Assembly (NCBI RefSeq): GCF_029360705.1
Contig: NZ_JARKMX010000008.1
Coordinates: 4,037,479 to 4,101,478, forward strand
Source: Paraflavitalea pollutisoli
Lineage (GTDB): Bacteria; Bacteroidota; Bacteroidia; Chitinophagales; Chitinophagaceae
Direction: 5' to 3'
DNA length: 64,000 nucleotides
Positions within the stretch are counted from its first letter, which is position 1. Each line of letters starts with the position of its first letter. The translations under genes were made by a program, and so were the position numbers. The notes under the pieces were generated by a model. The model made no database searches. It was given only the letters and a program-made list of their open reading frames with translations, and was not told the DNA's origin. This document shows positions 28,053 through 38,583 of this stretch, in pieces.

Positions 28053-28531
28053 GGGCCTCAGTGATGCATGAGCGAACTTCGCAGGCATACAAAAATCACG
28101 ACCTATTTATGAAAAGCCACACCCAACAAGGGTTTCCAACTACACCCTGCAAAATCGAGTTAGAACAAGCGTTTGTAGAAACACATACTCACCATTTTTT
28201 TACCATGCTTGTGAATTATAATTCCGTTAAAAATAACCTAAGGTTTTAGGCAGATTGGTATAGTAATTGCGATTTTCTAGCGGTTCAATCTTTCCCTATT
28301 TAAGCTCGGTAAGTCCAATAATAAGGCTCTGTAATTTCACAATGGTACTTTCCCTCAGAGTGAAGCTGGAGTAATTATAGCTAACCGACCGCCATTTTTC
28401 CTTATTGCCTAAAGTTTGGAATTGCAAGCGTGATGATGCGTGTCATCATGATGGCTGGATAACCGACCTATCCAGTCAAGCGGGGATCTTATTTTTTTAA
28501 CCAATGTGCTAATTTTTTTGAAGAACTCTCT
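28053..28531 (+). other. Intergenic region upstream of the 9-repeat PKD protein
   Basis: These 479 bases are A/T-rich near the gene. The 62-codon frame at 28061-28249 has no coding features. No complete promoter match was found; there are partial TAnnTTTG-like elements only. Confidence 0.4.
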
Positions 28532-31500
28532 ATGAAAAAACTATTACTCCTGTGCCTGAGTGCGTTGATCGTCCTTAGCGTATCTGCTCAGCATGTGCCC
28601 AAAAGCCTCACGGCAGCCAATGGTCAATTCATTGGATTTTACCAGTACACACCTACCGATTACAGCTCGAAGCCCGACACGAAGTATCCGCTGATCATCT
28701 TCCTGCACGGGATCGGGGAAAGAGGGAATGGAACCACAGACCTCAAAAACATTCTCGGACTCGGTGTGCCCGGCGCCATCAATGCTGGTCATAACATGAC
28801 CTTCACCTGGAATGGCAAAACAGAAACCTTCCTCGTTCTCTCTCCACAACTGTCAGGTGCCTATGGTGGCTGGCAGAATTTTTACGTGGATGAAATGATC
28901 GAGTACGCCAAGAAGAACCTTCGCATCGACGAGAACCGCATCTTCCTCACCGGCCTTAGCCTTGGCGGTGGTGGTGTATGGCAGTATGCCGGTGCTACCC
29001 TCGACAATGCCAAGAAGTTTGCCGGCATCGGCCTTTGCTGCGCCGTTTGTCCTTACATCAATTTCTCCAACCTCACCAATGCGAACCTCCCCATCTGGGC
29101 TTTCCACGCACAGGATGATTACACAGTAGGTGTAGGCTGTACCACCAATGGTATCGCCAGCATCAACAAACTCAATCCTGCCGTAAAGCCCTACATGACC
29201 ATCTGGCCCGACGGCGGTCACTGGATCTGGGGCCGCGTTTTTGACGTTGCTTATAATTCACAAAACCCGAACCTCTATGAGTGGTTCCTCGGACAAAATA
29301 AAAGCCTGCCCGTTAACAAACGACCGGTAGCCAATGCAGGTGCCGACCTGGCCACCTCGCCCAGTACCGGTATCGTCACGTTGAGCGGCAGCAAGTCGAC
29401 CGATGCCGACGGTAAACTCGTCAGGTATATATGGACTAAGATATCAGGACCCGGTGCCGGCACCATCGCCACCCCGGTATCCACCAATGGTACTACCCTG
29501 GTAACCGGACTCTCCGTGGCCGGTACCTACCAATATGAACTGAAAGTAGTAGATGATCGTTGCGACTGGACCATGGATACGGTAAATGTAGTCGTTTCAG
29601 CAGGTCCTCCCCCAGCCGGTAACAAAGCACCGGTTGTGAATGCAGGCAACGACATCACCGTGATGCAGCCGCAAAACCAGGTCACCCTGAATGGTTCCGC
29701 TACCGATGCGGATGGCTCCATCATCAGTTACTCCTGGATCAAGACCAGCGGCCCCGAAGGCAACCAGATCGTAAATCCCAACAGCGCTTCTACACAAGTA
29801 ACCGGCCTGCTAGTTGGTACGTATATATTCAAACTCGTAGCAGTCGACAACCAGAACGTAGCCGCAGGCGATGATGTAACCGTGGTGATCCTTCCTTCCG
29901 ACGGTCGTAACAATACCGGCGTAGATCCCGGTCCCAATGTCACCATCACTCTGCCCACCAGCACCATCACCCTCGACGGTACTGCTTCTTACGATCCATA
30001 TGGAGGTAAGATCAACGGATGGCGCTGGACAAAACTCAGCGGACCTACCGGCGGCACCGTAGCCAATGCCGGCGTATCCGTCACCACCGCTTCCGGCCTT
30101 ACCGAAGGTGTATATGTATTCCAGCTGACCACCTGGAACAGCCAGTGGGTGCCACAGTCTGCCAACAAGATCGTAACCGTGATCAAAGGCAGTACCAACC
30201 CGGTACCACCTACGCAGATCGCTAATGCGGGTGCAGACCAAACCATTACCCTGCCCACCAATAGCGTTACCTTAAATGGTTCCGGCTCTGTTGATCCCTA
30301 TGGACCAGTAACAGGCATCGGCTGGACAAAAGTAAGCGGCCCGGCTGCCACCATCACCACTGCATCGGCACTGACGACAACCGTGACCGGACTGGTAGAA
30401 GGCACTTACACTTTCCGCCTCCAGGTTACCAATACAGCGGGTGTTAATTCCACCGACGACGTAGTGATCACCGTGAAAGCAGCTACCAAACCAGTACCGC
30501 CCACACAGATCGCCAACGCCGGTGTAGACCAAACCATTACCCTGCCCACCAGCAGCGTAACCCTCAACGGTTCCGGTTCGGTAGATCCTTATGGCGCAGT
30601 AACTGGTATTGGCTGGACGAAGGTTAGCGGCCCCGCTGCAACCATCACCACCGCTTCTGCCCTGACAACGACCGCTACCAGCCTGGTAGAAGGCACTTAC
30701 ACCTTCCGCCTGCAGGTAACCAATACAGCCGGTGTGGTTTCTACAGACGATGTAGTGATCACCGTAAAAGCAGCCACCAAGCCCGAAAGCCCCCGCAATG
30801 TGGCCAACGCCGGTGCAGACCAAACCATTACCCTGCCTACCAACAGCGTTACGCTGAATGGTTCGCAAAGCATCGATCCCAACGGAGCGCTACTGGGTAT
30901 TGGCTGGACGAAGATCAGCGGTCCTGCTGCCTTTACCATCGCCAATACAGCCGCCCTCACCACGACCGCTACCGGTCTGGTAGAAGGAACCTACAAGTTC
31001 CGTTTAACAGTATACAATACCCAGTGGGTACCTTCATCTGATACCGTAATGATCACCGTGAAAGCAGGCACCAAGCCTGTACCACCAGCACAGATCGCCA
31101 ACGCCGGTGCAGACCAAACCATTACCCTGCCCACCAACAGCGTAACCCTCAACGGTTCCGGTTCTGTTGATCCTTATGGTGCAGTAACAGGTATTGGCTG
31201 GACGAAAGTGAGCGGTCCTGCTGCCACCATCACCAGCGGTTCCTCTCTGACCACTACGGCTACCAGCCTGGTAGAAGGTACTTACACCTTCCGCCTGCAG
31301 GTAACCAACACAGCGGGTGTGGTTTCTACAGACGATGTAGTGATCACCGTAAAAGCAGCTGTGAAACCAGAAACACCCCGCAATGTGGCCAATGCAGGTG
31401 CCGACCAAACCATCACCCTGCCTATCAGCAGCGTTACCCTGAATGGTTCCGGATCAGTAGATCCTACGGGTAACCTCGCAGCAGTGGGTTGGTTCAAGAT

Positions 31501-32299
31501 CAGCGGCCCTGCCGGTGAAACCATCACCAATTCGAAAGTACTGACCACCACCGTTACCGGTCTGGTAGCAGGTACTTATCAGTTCCGCCTGTTGGTGTAC
31601 AACTCCCAGTGGGTACCTTCTTCCGATACCATGATCGTGATAGTGAAGCCAGGTTCTTCCGACAACAGCAACAGCGGTAACAACCCATCAGGTCCTTCCG
31701 GCAATGGATCAATTGCCAATGCAGGTCCCGACAGAACAGTTACACTGCCGGTTGCCAGCGTGATCATCGATGGCACAGCGTCCAAAGATCCTAAGGGCAG
31801 CATCGTAAACTGGTTCTGGAGAAAGATGAGTGGCCCTGCCGGTGATGTACTCGCCAACGAAGGCACCTCCAAACTGACAGTTAGCAACCTCGTGGCTGGC
31901 ACCTACAGCTACCGCCTCACTTGCTGGGGTCAGGATTGGGTACCGGCTGCTGACACGATGGTGTTGACCGTACTGCCTTCCGGCGCAGCCACCATGGCCA
32001 GCACCCGTACAGCTACAGCCGCAATCACCGAAGAAGTAAAAGTGGAAAACAAACTGGTACTGTATCCCAACCCTGCACAAGCGCAGATAACGGTGCAAAC
32101 CAGCAGTGCAACCACCGGTGCTGCTTATGTGAATGTGTATGACATGACCGGCAAGCTGGTTCAGAAAGTAGCCTTCCAGAAACTGGTTCCTTTCCACCAG
32201 CAGGTACTGAACATCACATCACTGGTTCCCGGACTTTATCAGGTAGAAGTGATCATCAGCGGAGAAACCCGCCTCACGTCCAAGTTCATCAAGCAATAA
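28532..32299 (+). CDS. T9SS-exported esterase-like protein with 9 PKD-like repeats
   Basis: The 1255-residue protein is a shorter paralogue of the gene upstream. It has a signal peptide (MKKLLLLCLSALIVLSVSA), a hydrolase domain at residues about 20-260 with IIFLHGIGERGNG, nucleophile motif GLSLGG near residue 144, the acid in HAQDD and His in GGHWIWG. Nine PKD-like repeats follow (about 265-1150), five of them with the same opening NAGADQTITLP or one change from it. A low-complexity Ser/Asn/Gly linker lies near residue 1050, and a T9SS sorting domain (LYPNPAQAQ, about 1173-1255) ends the protein. It is likely surface-exposed. The repeat homogeneity points to recent expansion, often as two-repeat blocks. 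Confidence 0.87.
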   Translation: MKKLLLLCLSALIVLSVSAQHVPKSLTAANGQFIGFYQYTPTDYSSKPDTKYPLIIFLHGIGERGNGTTDLKNILGLGVPGAINAGHNMTFTWNGKTETFLVLSPQLSGAYGGWQNFYVDEMIEYAKKNLRIDENRIFLTGLSLGGGGVWQYAGATLDNAKKFAGIGLCCAVCPYINFSNLTNANLPIWAFHAQDDYTVGVGCTTNGIASINKLNPAVKPYMTIWPDGGHWIWGRVFDVAYNSQNPNLYEWFLGQNKSLPVNKRPVANAGADLATSPSTGIVTLSGSKSTDADGKLVRYIWTKISGPGAGTIATPVSTNGTTLVTGLSVAGTYQYELKVVDDRCDWTMDTVNVVVSAGPPPAGNKAPVVNAGNDITVMQPQNQVTLNGSATDADGSIISYSWIKTSGPEGNQIVNPNSASTQVTGLLVGTYIFKLVAVDNQNVAAGDDVTVVILPSDGRNNTGVDPGPNVTITLPTSTITLDGTASYDPYGGKINGWRWTKLSGPTGGTVANAGVSVTTASGLTEGVYVFQLTTWNSQWVPQSANKIVTVIKGSTNPVPPTQIANAGADQTITLPTNSVTLNGSGSVDPYGPVTGIGWTKVSGPAATITTASALTTTVTGLVEGTYTFRLQVTNTAGVNSTDDVVITVKAATKPVPPTQIANAGVDQTITLPTSSVTLNGSGSVDPYGAVTGIGWTKVSGPAATITTASALTTTATSLVEGTYTFRLQVTNTAGVVSTDDVVITVKAATKPESPRNVANAGADQTITLPTNSVTLNGSQSIDPNGALLGIGWTKISGPAAFTIANTAALTTTATGLVEGTYKFRLTVYNTQWVPSSDTVMITVKAGTKPVPPAQIANAGADQTITLPTNSVTLNGSGSVDPYGAVTGIGWTKVSGPAATITSGSSLTTTATSLVEGTYTFRLQVTNTAGVVSTDDVVITVKAAVKPETPRNVANAGADQTITLPISSVTLNGSGSVDPTGNLAAVGWFKISGPAGETITNSKVLTTTVTGLVAGTYQFRLLVYNSQWVPSSDTMIVIVKPGSSDNSNSGNNPSGPSGNGSIANAGPDRTVTLPVASVIIDGTASKDPKGSIVNWFWRKMSGPAGDVLANEGTSKLTVSNLVAGTYSYRLTCWGQDWVPAADTMVLTVLPSGAATMASTRTATAAITEEVKVENKLVLYPNPAQAQITVQTSSATTGAAYVNVYDMTGKLVQKVAFQKLVPFHQQVLNITSLVPGLYQVEVIISGETRLTSKFIKQ

Positions 32300-32330
32300 G
32301 ATTAACATAGATCCAATATCTTTCGAAAGC

Positions 32331-32370
32331 AAAAAAGACCGCCACGATGTTATCGTGGCGGTCTTTTTTT
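32331..32370 (+). terminator. Strong Rho-independent terminator after the 9-repeat gene
   Basis: Perfect 18-bp stem (32331-32348 with 32352-32369, core GACCGCCACGAT) with the loop GTT, ending in a T8 run. Confidence 0.92.
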
Positions 32371-32424
32371 TGATCTCGACCTGTCATACCCAAAAGCAAC
32401 CATCGTCGTTGAATGACAATTGCG

Positions 32425-32440
32425 AAATGTCATGACATTT
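32425..32440. promoter_or_regulatory. 16-bp perfect palindrome upstream of an orphan promoter
   Basis: AAATGTCATGACATTT is perfectly symmetric and lies about 20 bp upstream of the -33 element, centred near -65 relative to the likely start site. That is a typical position for a class I activator such as a CRP-like protein. A further TGACA half site lies at 32414-32418. The binding protein is unknown. Confidence 0.5.
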
Positions 32441-32460
32441 ATTTAACGGTAACCCTAAAA

Positions 32461-32493
32461 TTTGGAAAACGCATGGCTGCAAACGTATATTTG
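32461..32493 (+). promoter_or_regulatory. Consensus Bacteroidota promoter with no gene downstream
   Basis: TTTG at 32461-32464, a 21-base spacer and TATATTTG at 32486-32493 match the consensus completely. Transcription should start near 32500 and run rightward into about 380 bases with no convincing frame, toward the 3' end of the opposing atpC gene. Confidence 0.65.
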
Positions 32494-32499
32494 AGTAGT

Positions 32500-32849
32500 T
32501 CTTATGCATTGAAGGCCGCCTACAGTCGCTGGATTAGCCTGAAAAAAGGCACCTGAACCATACCGGTTCCTACTCGCTTCCGTACCGCTCCCTACCCGCT
32601 CCCATGGAAGTGTAATGAAAATAGCACAACTTTTCTAAATCAATCTCTTACATCAAAAGCGATAGGGCCTCTCGTATGTGAACGTAAAGCCCACCCCATT
32701 CGCCCGTTTCACAGACGCCTCATGGCCGTTATTGGTTGCCCGCTTGCACCTACACCTTGATGCCGGAGCCTGTCCCTCCGCATGTCGGGATTGCCTTTCC
32801 CCCTCGAGGCCTTTTTGCCTCGTCGTCCCGCCGGCTTTCCCCCATACAC
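32500..32849 (+). ncRNA. Candidate non-coding RNA from the orphan promoter
   Basis: The interval between the orphan promoter and the atpC terminator has only very short frames (such as ATG-GAA-GTG-stop). It contains four tandem CU-rich 11-mers (32559-32602) and a small hairpin with arms GAGGC and GCCTC near 32804-32818. No match to tmRNA, RNase P RNA or 6S RNA motifs was recognised. The right end is a guess: no T-tract terminator is seen on this strand. It could instead be read-through antisense to atpC. Confidence 0.25.
32559..32602 (+). repeat. Four tandem 11-bp CU-rich repeats
   Basis: Consecutive degenerate units CATACCGGTTC, CTACTCGCTTC, CGTACCGCTCC and CTACCCGCTCC lie about 60 nt into the proposed transcript. 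The shared core is a C at both ends with CG near the middle. Confidence 0.5.
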
Positions 32850-32880
32850 AAAAAAAATCCCGCGCCTTTCGACGCGGGAC
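32850..32880 (-). terminator. Terminator of atpDC
   Basis: On the minus strand TCCCGCG and CGCGGGA pair around an eight-base loop and are followed by eight or nine T, 35 bp past the atpC stop codon. Confidence 0.85.
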
Positions 32881-32914
32881 CTATCATTGGGTTACTTTAA
32901 TTCTGAGCGACTCC

Positions 32915-33172
32915 TTATTCTACAACGGTAGCACCTTCCACCAGCACGGTTACCTTGTTGTCCAGTACTTCAACAAAACCACTTTGGATATCGTAGTACA
33001 ACGTATCGTTGGTTTTGTCTTTCAATACCTTCAACCGGCCGGCCTTCAGTGCACTCACCAATGGAGCGTGTCTGTTCAGCACTTCAAACAGACCCGAGAT
33101 GCCTGGCAACTGAACACCATACACATCGCCACTGAAGAGCTTACGTTCGGGAGTTAATATTTCGAGATTCAT
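32915..33172 (-). CDS. atpC: ATP synthase F1 subunit epsilon (short form)
   Basis: The 85-residue protein matches the N-terminal beta-sandwich domain of F1 epsilon: MNLEILTPERKLFSGDVYGVQ at the start, then LPGISGLFEVLNRHAPLV and FVEVLDNKVTVLVEGA. The C-terminal helical hairpin of the roughly 135-residue proteobacterial subunit is absent, as is usual in Bacteroidota, so inhibition of ATP hydrolysis by that hairpin should be lacking. It connects the gamma subunit to the c-ring in the central stalk. It follows atpD by 103 bp on the same strand and ends at a terminator. Confidence 0.93.
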   Translation of the reverse strand: MNLEILTPERKLFSGDVYGVQLPGISGLFEVLNRHAPLVSALKAGRLKVLKDKTNDTLYYDIQSGFVEVLDNKVTVLVEGATVVE

Positions 33173-33275
33173 ACTGCTGATTTGTGTTTAGTCAATCTGA
33201 GAACTTGAAAACTGTGTTGACGAACTTGTCAGATGTGCCGGCCCTTTCAGATCAGCCCATCTTCAAATTATCAAA

Positions 33276-34811
<1,536 letters not shown>

Positions 34812-34835
34812 TTAACAGGGGGTCTTTTCAGGCCG

Positions 34836-34843
34836 CAAAGGTA
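34836..34843 (-). promoter_or_regulatory. -7 element of the atpDC promoter
   Basis: TACCTTTG on the minus strand is a perfect TAnnTTTG match and would give a leader of about 53 nt before atpD. No clear TTTG lies at the expected -33 position. Confidence 0.5.
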
Positions 34844-35253
34844 AGGGACGGAAGGAATACTTGTATATAGAAAGCAAGAAATAAAAAGCAGTGGGGATAA
34901 CCGGCGGACAACCAGCGTCCAATAAGCCTATAAATAACTGATAATAAACACCTTACCGAAGCACCCAACAGCCAGGGGAAAAGCAGTCCGACCACCGCAA
35001 TGCGGAAATTCTCGGCTCCCGGCACGCCGGCTACGCATAAAACCACCCTTTTAGCCCCATAGCGCACCTCCACCAACGCCCCACCCCAATCATCGGACAC
35101 CTCACCGATCGCCCCCAGAAGGCCGTCACCAGCCCCGCTGGATCATCACAACGCCACCTCCGGCCAACGACCGATGGTACCCCTCTTCCGAAATCCCCAA
35201 ACCCCTTTATGCAAAAAGACCAAACCCGGCATCCATATGGAAACGTCGCTTTT
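34844..35253. other. Intergenic region between divergent atpD and the VIT/vWA gene
   Basis: About 410 bases without a convincing gene. Minus-strand frames of 63-90 codons here (for example at 34828-35100) overlap the atpD promoter and have cysteine/arginine-rich compositions unlike real neighbours. The stretch near 35040-35200 is unusually C-rich on the plus strand. No consensus promoter for the rightward gene was found. Confidence 0.4.
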
Positions 35254-38200
35254 ATGAAACCAAGAACACGCTCCGGCGTGGTCATGCTGATCCTCTGCAT
35301 GGCATGCCATTCCCTTGTCTACGCTCAACTGCCGCAACTCAAGATCAACGACAAAGAAGATCCCAATGTATACCTCAGTAAGCTGACTATCGATGTAAAG
35401 GTCGCCGGCACCATCGCCACCACCACCATGGAAATGACCTTCACCAACAAGAACAATACCCTGCTCGAAGGGGAACTCATCTTTCCGCTGCCCGCCGGCA
35501 TTTCCGTTAGCCGCTATGCCCTCGACCTCAATGGCAAAATGCGCGAAGCCGTACCCGTCGAAAAAGAAAAAGCCACCCAGGTTTTTGAAGAGATCGAGCG
35601 ACGCCGCGTTGATCCCGGCCTGCTCGAACGCGTGGAAGGCAACAACTTCCGCACCCGCATCTACCCCATCCCCGCCCGTGGCTCACGCACCGTGTTGATC
35701 GCCTATGAAGAAGAGCTGACCGTATCGGACAAAAGTGCTTTGCGATACCACCTGCCCATGGATTACAAACGCCCCATCGATCAGTTTGACCTCGATATAT
35801 CCGTACTGCAACAGGCCGTGCAACCCGATCTGGAAGAAGAACCCGGCAACGGCCTCCAGTTCAAAGGCTGGAACAACAATTACACCGCATCGCTCCATAA
35901 ACAACACTTTCTACCCGAAAACCCATTAACCATCAGCATTCCCCAGCCTGCCGACTTCACCGGCGTCATCATGCAGGAAACAGGCGGCAACTATTATTTC
36001 CTCGCCACCTGCTTTCCCAAACAGGCACCCCGCCCCAAACCGCGTGTCAACGAAGTAACCATCATTTGGGACGCTTCGCTCAGTGGCCTCAACCGGGATA
36101 CCAAAAAAGAACTGGCCCTGCTCGATGCCTATATCCGGCACAACGATCACCTCACCATACACCTCACCACCGTCAACAACGGATACCGCAAGGCAGGCAG
36201 CTTCCCGATCAGGGAAGGCAACTGGGCTTCGCTCCGCAAAGCGATCGAAGCACTCACCTACGATGGTGGCACCAACTTCAGCCGTATCAGCTACCCGGCC
36301 AGCGACGAATACCTGTTCTTCACAGACGGACTTTCTTCGCTGAGCCGGGAGGAAATGCTGCTGCCCGGCAACCCGGTATATACCATCAACACGGCACCGC
36401 GGGCCGATTACGCCCAACTGCAATACATCGCTCAAAAGACCGGTGGTGCCTTTGTGAACCTCGGCGCCCTCAAAACGGCCGATGCCGCACAGTTGCTCAC
36501 ACAGCAAACATTCCAGTTCATCGGCATCAAACCCAACCGGGCCATCAGCGAAACCTATCCCTCCATCCCTACCCCGGTCATCAACCAGTTCTCCCTCGCC
36601 GGCATGATCACCAGTGCCACCGGTTCTGTCACCCTGCAATTCGGTTATGGGAAATCGGTAACGGAGGAGAAGACCATCGTGCTTGACTTTAGCAAGCAGG
36701 GCACCAACCAGGTCAACCTCGGTCGCGTATGGGCCCAGAAAAAGATCGGCGAACTCGATGTGCAGTATGATGTCAACAAACAACTCATCAGCTTTCTCGG
36801 CAAGCAGCATGCCATCGTTACCCGCAATACCTCGCTCATTGTACTGGAGATGGTAGATGATTATGTGCGCTATGAAATAGAACCACCGGCCGAGCTGCGT
36901 GACCAATACGATCGCATCATCAAACAACAACTGGCCATACGCGAAAACCAGCAGCAGATCACCCTGTCCAATGCCCTAGCGCAATTCAACAACCTGGTGA
37001 ACTGGTGGAACAGGAGCTTCGTGGTACAAAAAGCACCTAAGCCGGAGCCCGGTCAGCCGGCCACCGTCCGCAACAGAAACAACGGCACTCCTGTTGCCAG
37101 CGATACGATCGCCGAAGGGGATGTCCGGTTCAACTACACGGCCGATGCGCCACGCCCCAATACGCAAAACCGCAATGGGGCTGTTGTTGCAACGCCCGAA
37201 GAACGCGAGGCAACACCTGCCCGCGACCGGCTCGAAGAAGTGGCCGTAACAGGTTATGGCACGCAGAAAAGGAAAGCAATAGTCGCCAGCGCATCAGTCG
37301 AAAACAAGGATCTCGATGCAATGATACAGGGCCGCATACCGGGTGTAGCTGTAAAAAGAAGCCTGCGCAACGACAAAGCCATCGAACAGAACCTGGCCAA
37401 AGAAAATGCGATGATCGCCGGAAATACTGGTAACGATTGGGGCTCCATCGACATCAAACAATGGACACCCGAACGCCCCTACCTGCAAACCATTGCGAAG
37501 GAAAAAGCAGGCAACCGGTACAGCACCTACTTAACCCTGCGGAAGGAATACCTCTATACACCTACCTTCTACTACGACATGGCCAATTTCTTCTTCCGCG
37601 AACAGGATACCACCCTGGCCCTGCAGATACTGACCAATATGGCCGAGATAGACCTCGAAAACCACGAGCTCTACAAATTACTCGGCTATAAACTGCGCGA
37701 AGCCGGCGCCTTTGAAGAAGCCCTGGCCGTATTCCGCAAAGTGCTGGAATGGCGTCCGCAGGAACCCCATAGCTATCGCGATTACGGGCTGGCACTGGCA
37801 GATGCCGGGTACTACCAGCAGGCGCTGGATACCCTGTACACCGCCCTCCAAAAGAATTATAATGAAACCGCCACTGCCATGTACCGAGGTATCGAAGAGA
37901 TCATCGTAACAGAGATCAACCAGCTCGTGAGTCTCCACCCCCAACTCGATTTCTCCCTCATCGATGCCAAACTGATCCATGCCATGCCCACCGACATCCG
38001 GGTGGTACTTAACTGGAACAAGAACGACACCGATATGGACCTTTGGGTGACCGACCCCAATAAAGAAACCTGTTATTACAGCCACAAGCAAACCCTCATC
38101 GGCGGTCGCCTCTCCAACGACTTTACCCGCGGCTACGGTCCGGAGCAATTCATGCTGAAGAAAGCCATCAACGGTAAATACCAGGTTAAGGTCAATTACT

Positions 38201-38403
38201 ATGGCGACCAGCAGTTCAAATTCAGCGGTCCAACAACAGTTATGGCCGAGATTTTTACTTACTACGCCGACGGAAAGCAGGAACGAAAACTGATCACCCT
38301 GCAAATGGAAAAAGGGGGCAGACAGGAAGGCTTGCTGATCGGTGAATTCCAGTTTGGCCAACCCCGTCCGGGCGACAGCCAGGCCGCCCGTATTAAGAAA
38401 TAG
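35254..38403 (+). CDS. Secreted VIT/vWA protein with SusC-plug-like segment, TPR-like repeats and DUF2135
   Basis: The 1049-residue protein has a signal peptide (MKPRTRSGVVMLILCMACHS); this ATG at 35254 fits better than one 15 codons upstream. A VIT domain (about 25-160) is followed by a vWA-like domain (about 265-430) with a full metal site: DASLS, the Thr in DGGTNFS and the Asp in FFTDGLS. Near residues 660-705 is a short segment like the plug of SusC/RagA TonB-dependent transporters (EEVAVTGYGTQKRK, then IQGRIPGVAVKR), with no beta-barrel. TPR-like helices (about 800-885) and a DUF2135 domain (about 915-1035, TDMDLWVTDPN) end the protein. It probably acts in periplasmic or surface protein contacts. 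The function is unknown. Confidence 0.75.
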   Translation: MKPRTRSGVVMLILCMACHSLVYAQLPQLKINDKEDPNVYLSKLTIDVKVAGTIATTTMEMTFTNKNNTLLEGELIFPLPAGISVSRYALDLNGKMREAVPVEKEKATQVFEEIERRRVDPGLLERVEGNNFRTRIYPIPARGSRTVLIAYEEELTVSDKSALRYHLPMDYKRPIDQFDLDISVLQQAVQPDLEEEPGNGLQFKGWNNNYTASLHKQHFLPENPLTISIPQPADFTGVIMQETGGNYYFLATCFPKQAPRPKPRVNEVTIIWDASLSGLNRDTKKELALLDAYIRHNDHLTIHLTTVNNGYRKAGSFPIREGNWASLRKAIEALTYDGGTNFSRISYPASDEYLFFTDGLSSLSREEMLLPGNPVYTINTAPRADYAQLQYIAQKTGGAFVNLGALKTADAAQLLTQQTFQFIGIKPNRAISETYPSIPTPVINQFSLAGMITSATGSVTLQFGYGKSVTEEKTIVLDFSKQGTNQVNLGRVWAQKKIGELDVQYDVNKQLISFLGKQHAIVTRNTSLIVLEMVDDYVRYEIEPPAELRDQYDRIIKQQLAIRENQQQITLSNALAQFNNLVNWWNRSFVVQKAPKPEPGQPATVRNRNNGTPVASDTIAEGDVRFNYTADAPRPNTQNRNGAVVATPEEREATPARDRLEEVAVTGYGTQKRKAIVASASVENKDLDAMIQGRIPGVAVKRSLRNDKAIEQNLAKENAMIAGNTGNDWGSIDIKQWTPERPYLQTIAKEKAGNRYSTYLTLRKEYLYTPTFYYDMANFFFREQDTTLALQILTNMAEIDLENHELYKLLGYKLREAGAFEEALAVFRKVLEWRPQEPHSYRDYGLALADAGYYQQALDTLYTALQKNYNETATAMYRGIEEIIVTEINQLVSLHPQLDFSLIDAKLIHAMPTDIRVVLNWNKNDTDMDLWVTDPNKETCYYSHKQTLIGGRLSNDFTRGYGPEQFMLKKAINGKYQVKVNYYGDQQFKFSGPTTVMAEIFTYYADGKQERKLITLQMEKGGRQEGLLIGEFQFGQPRPGDSQAARIKK

Positions 38404-38481
38404 AAAATATTCGGTGTTCCGCAATCCAGGCGCATCACCATACCGTATATTACCGTAGAGTCAAGTGCTTACCTTTACCAG

Positions 38482-38512
38482 GGGAGGTCCGTCCAGGCCT
38501 CCCTTATTTTTT
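38482..38512 (+). terminator. Probable terminator after the VIT/vWA gene
   Basis: GGGAGG (38482-38487) pairs with CCTCCC (38498-38503), followed by TTATTTTTTG. Confidence 0.6.
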
Positions 38513-38583
38513 GCCACCCCTCCAACAGTCAGCTGCCAACCGGCTTTAATTCGGTATCTTCTCCTTCCAAAACCTTCACGCAT

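Noticed and set aside
28061-28249. 62-codon frame between the two PKD genes
   Set aside because: It has no family features and follows a terminator directly; chance in A/T-rich DNA is more likely.
32500-32880. The orphan transcript as tmRNA, RNase P RNA or 6S RNA
   Set aside because: None of the conserved tRNA-like ends or core motifs of those RNAs could be found.
32678-33157. 159-codon plus-strand frame from the orphan-promoter region into atpC
   Set aside because: Its second half is antisense to atpC and it crosses the atpC terminator; no coding character is seen in the first half.
34828-35100. 90-codon minus-strand frame upstream of atpD
   Set aside because: It overlaps the atpD -7 element and would end just before the predicted transcription start; its composition is atypical.
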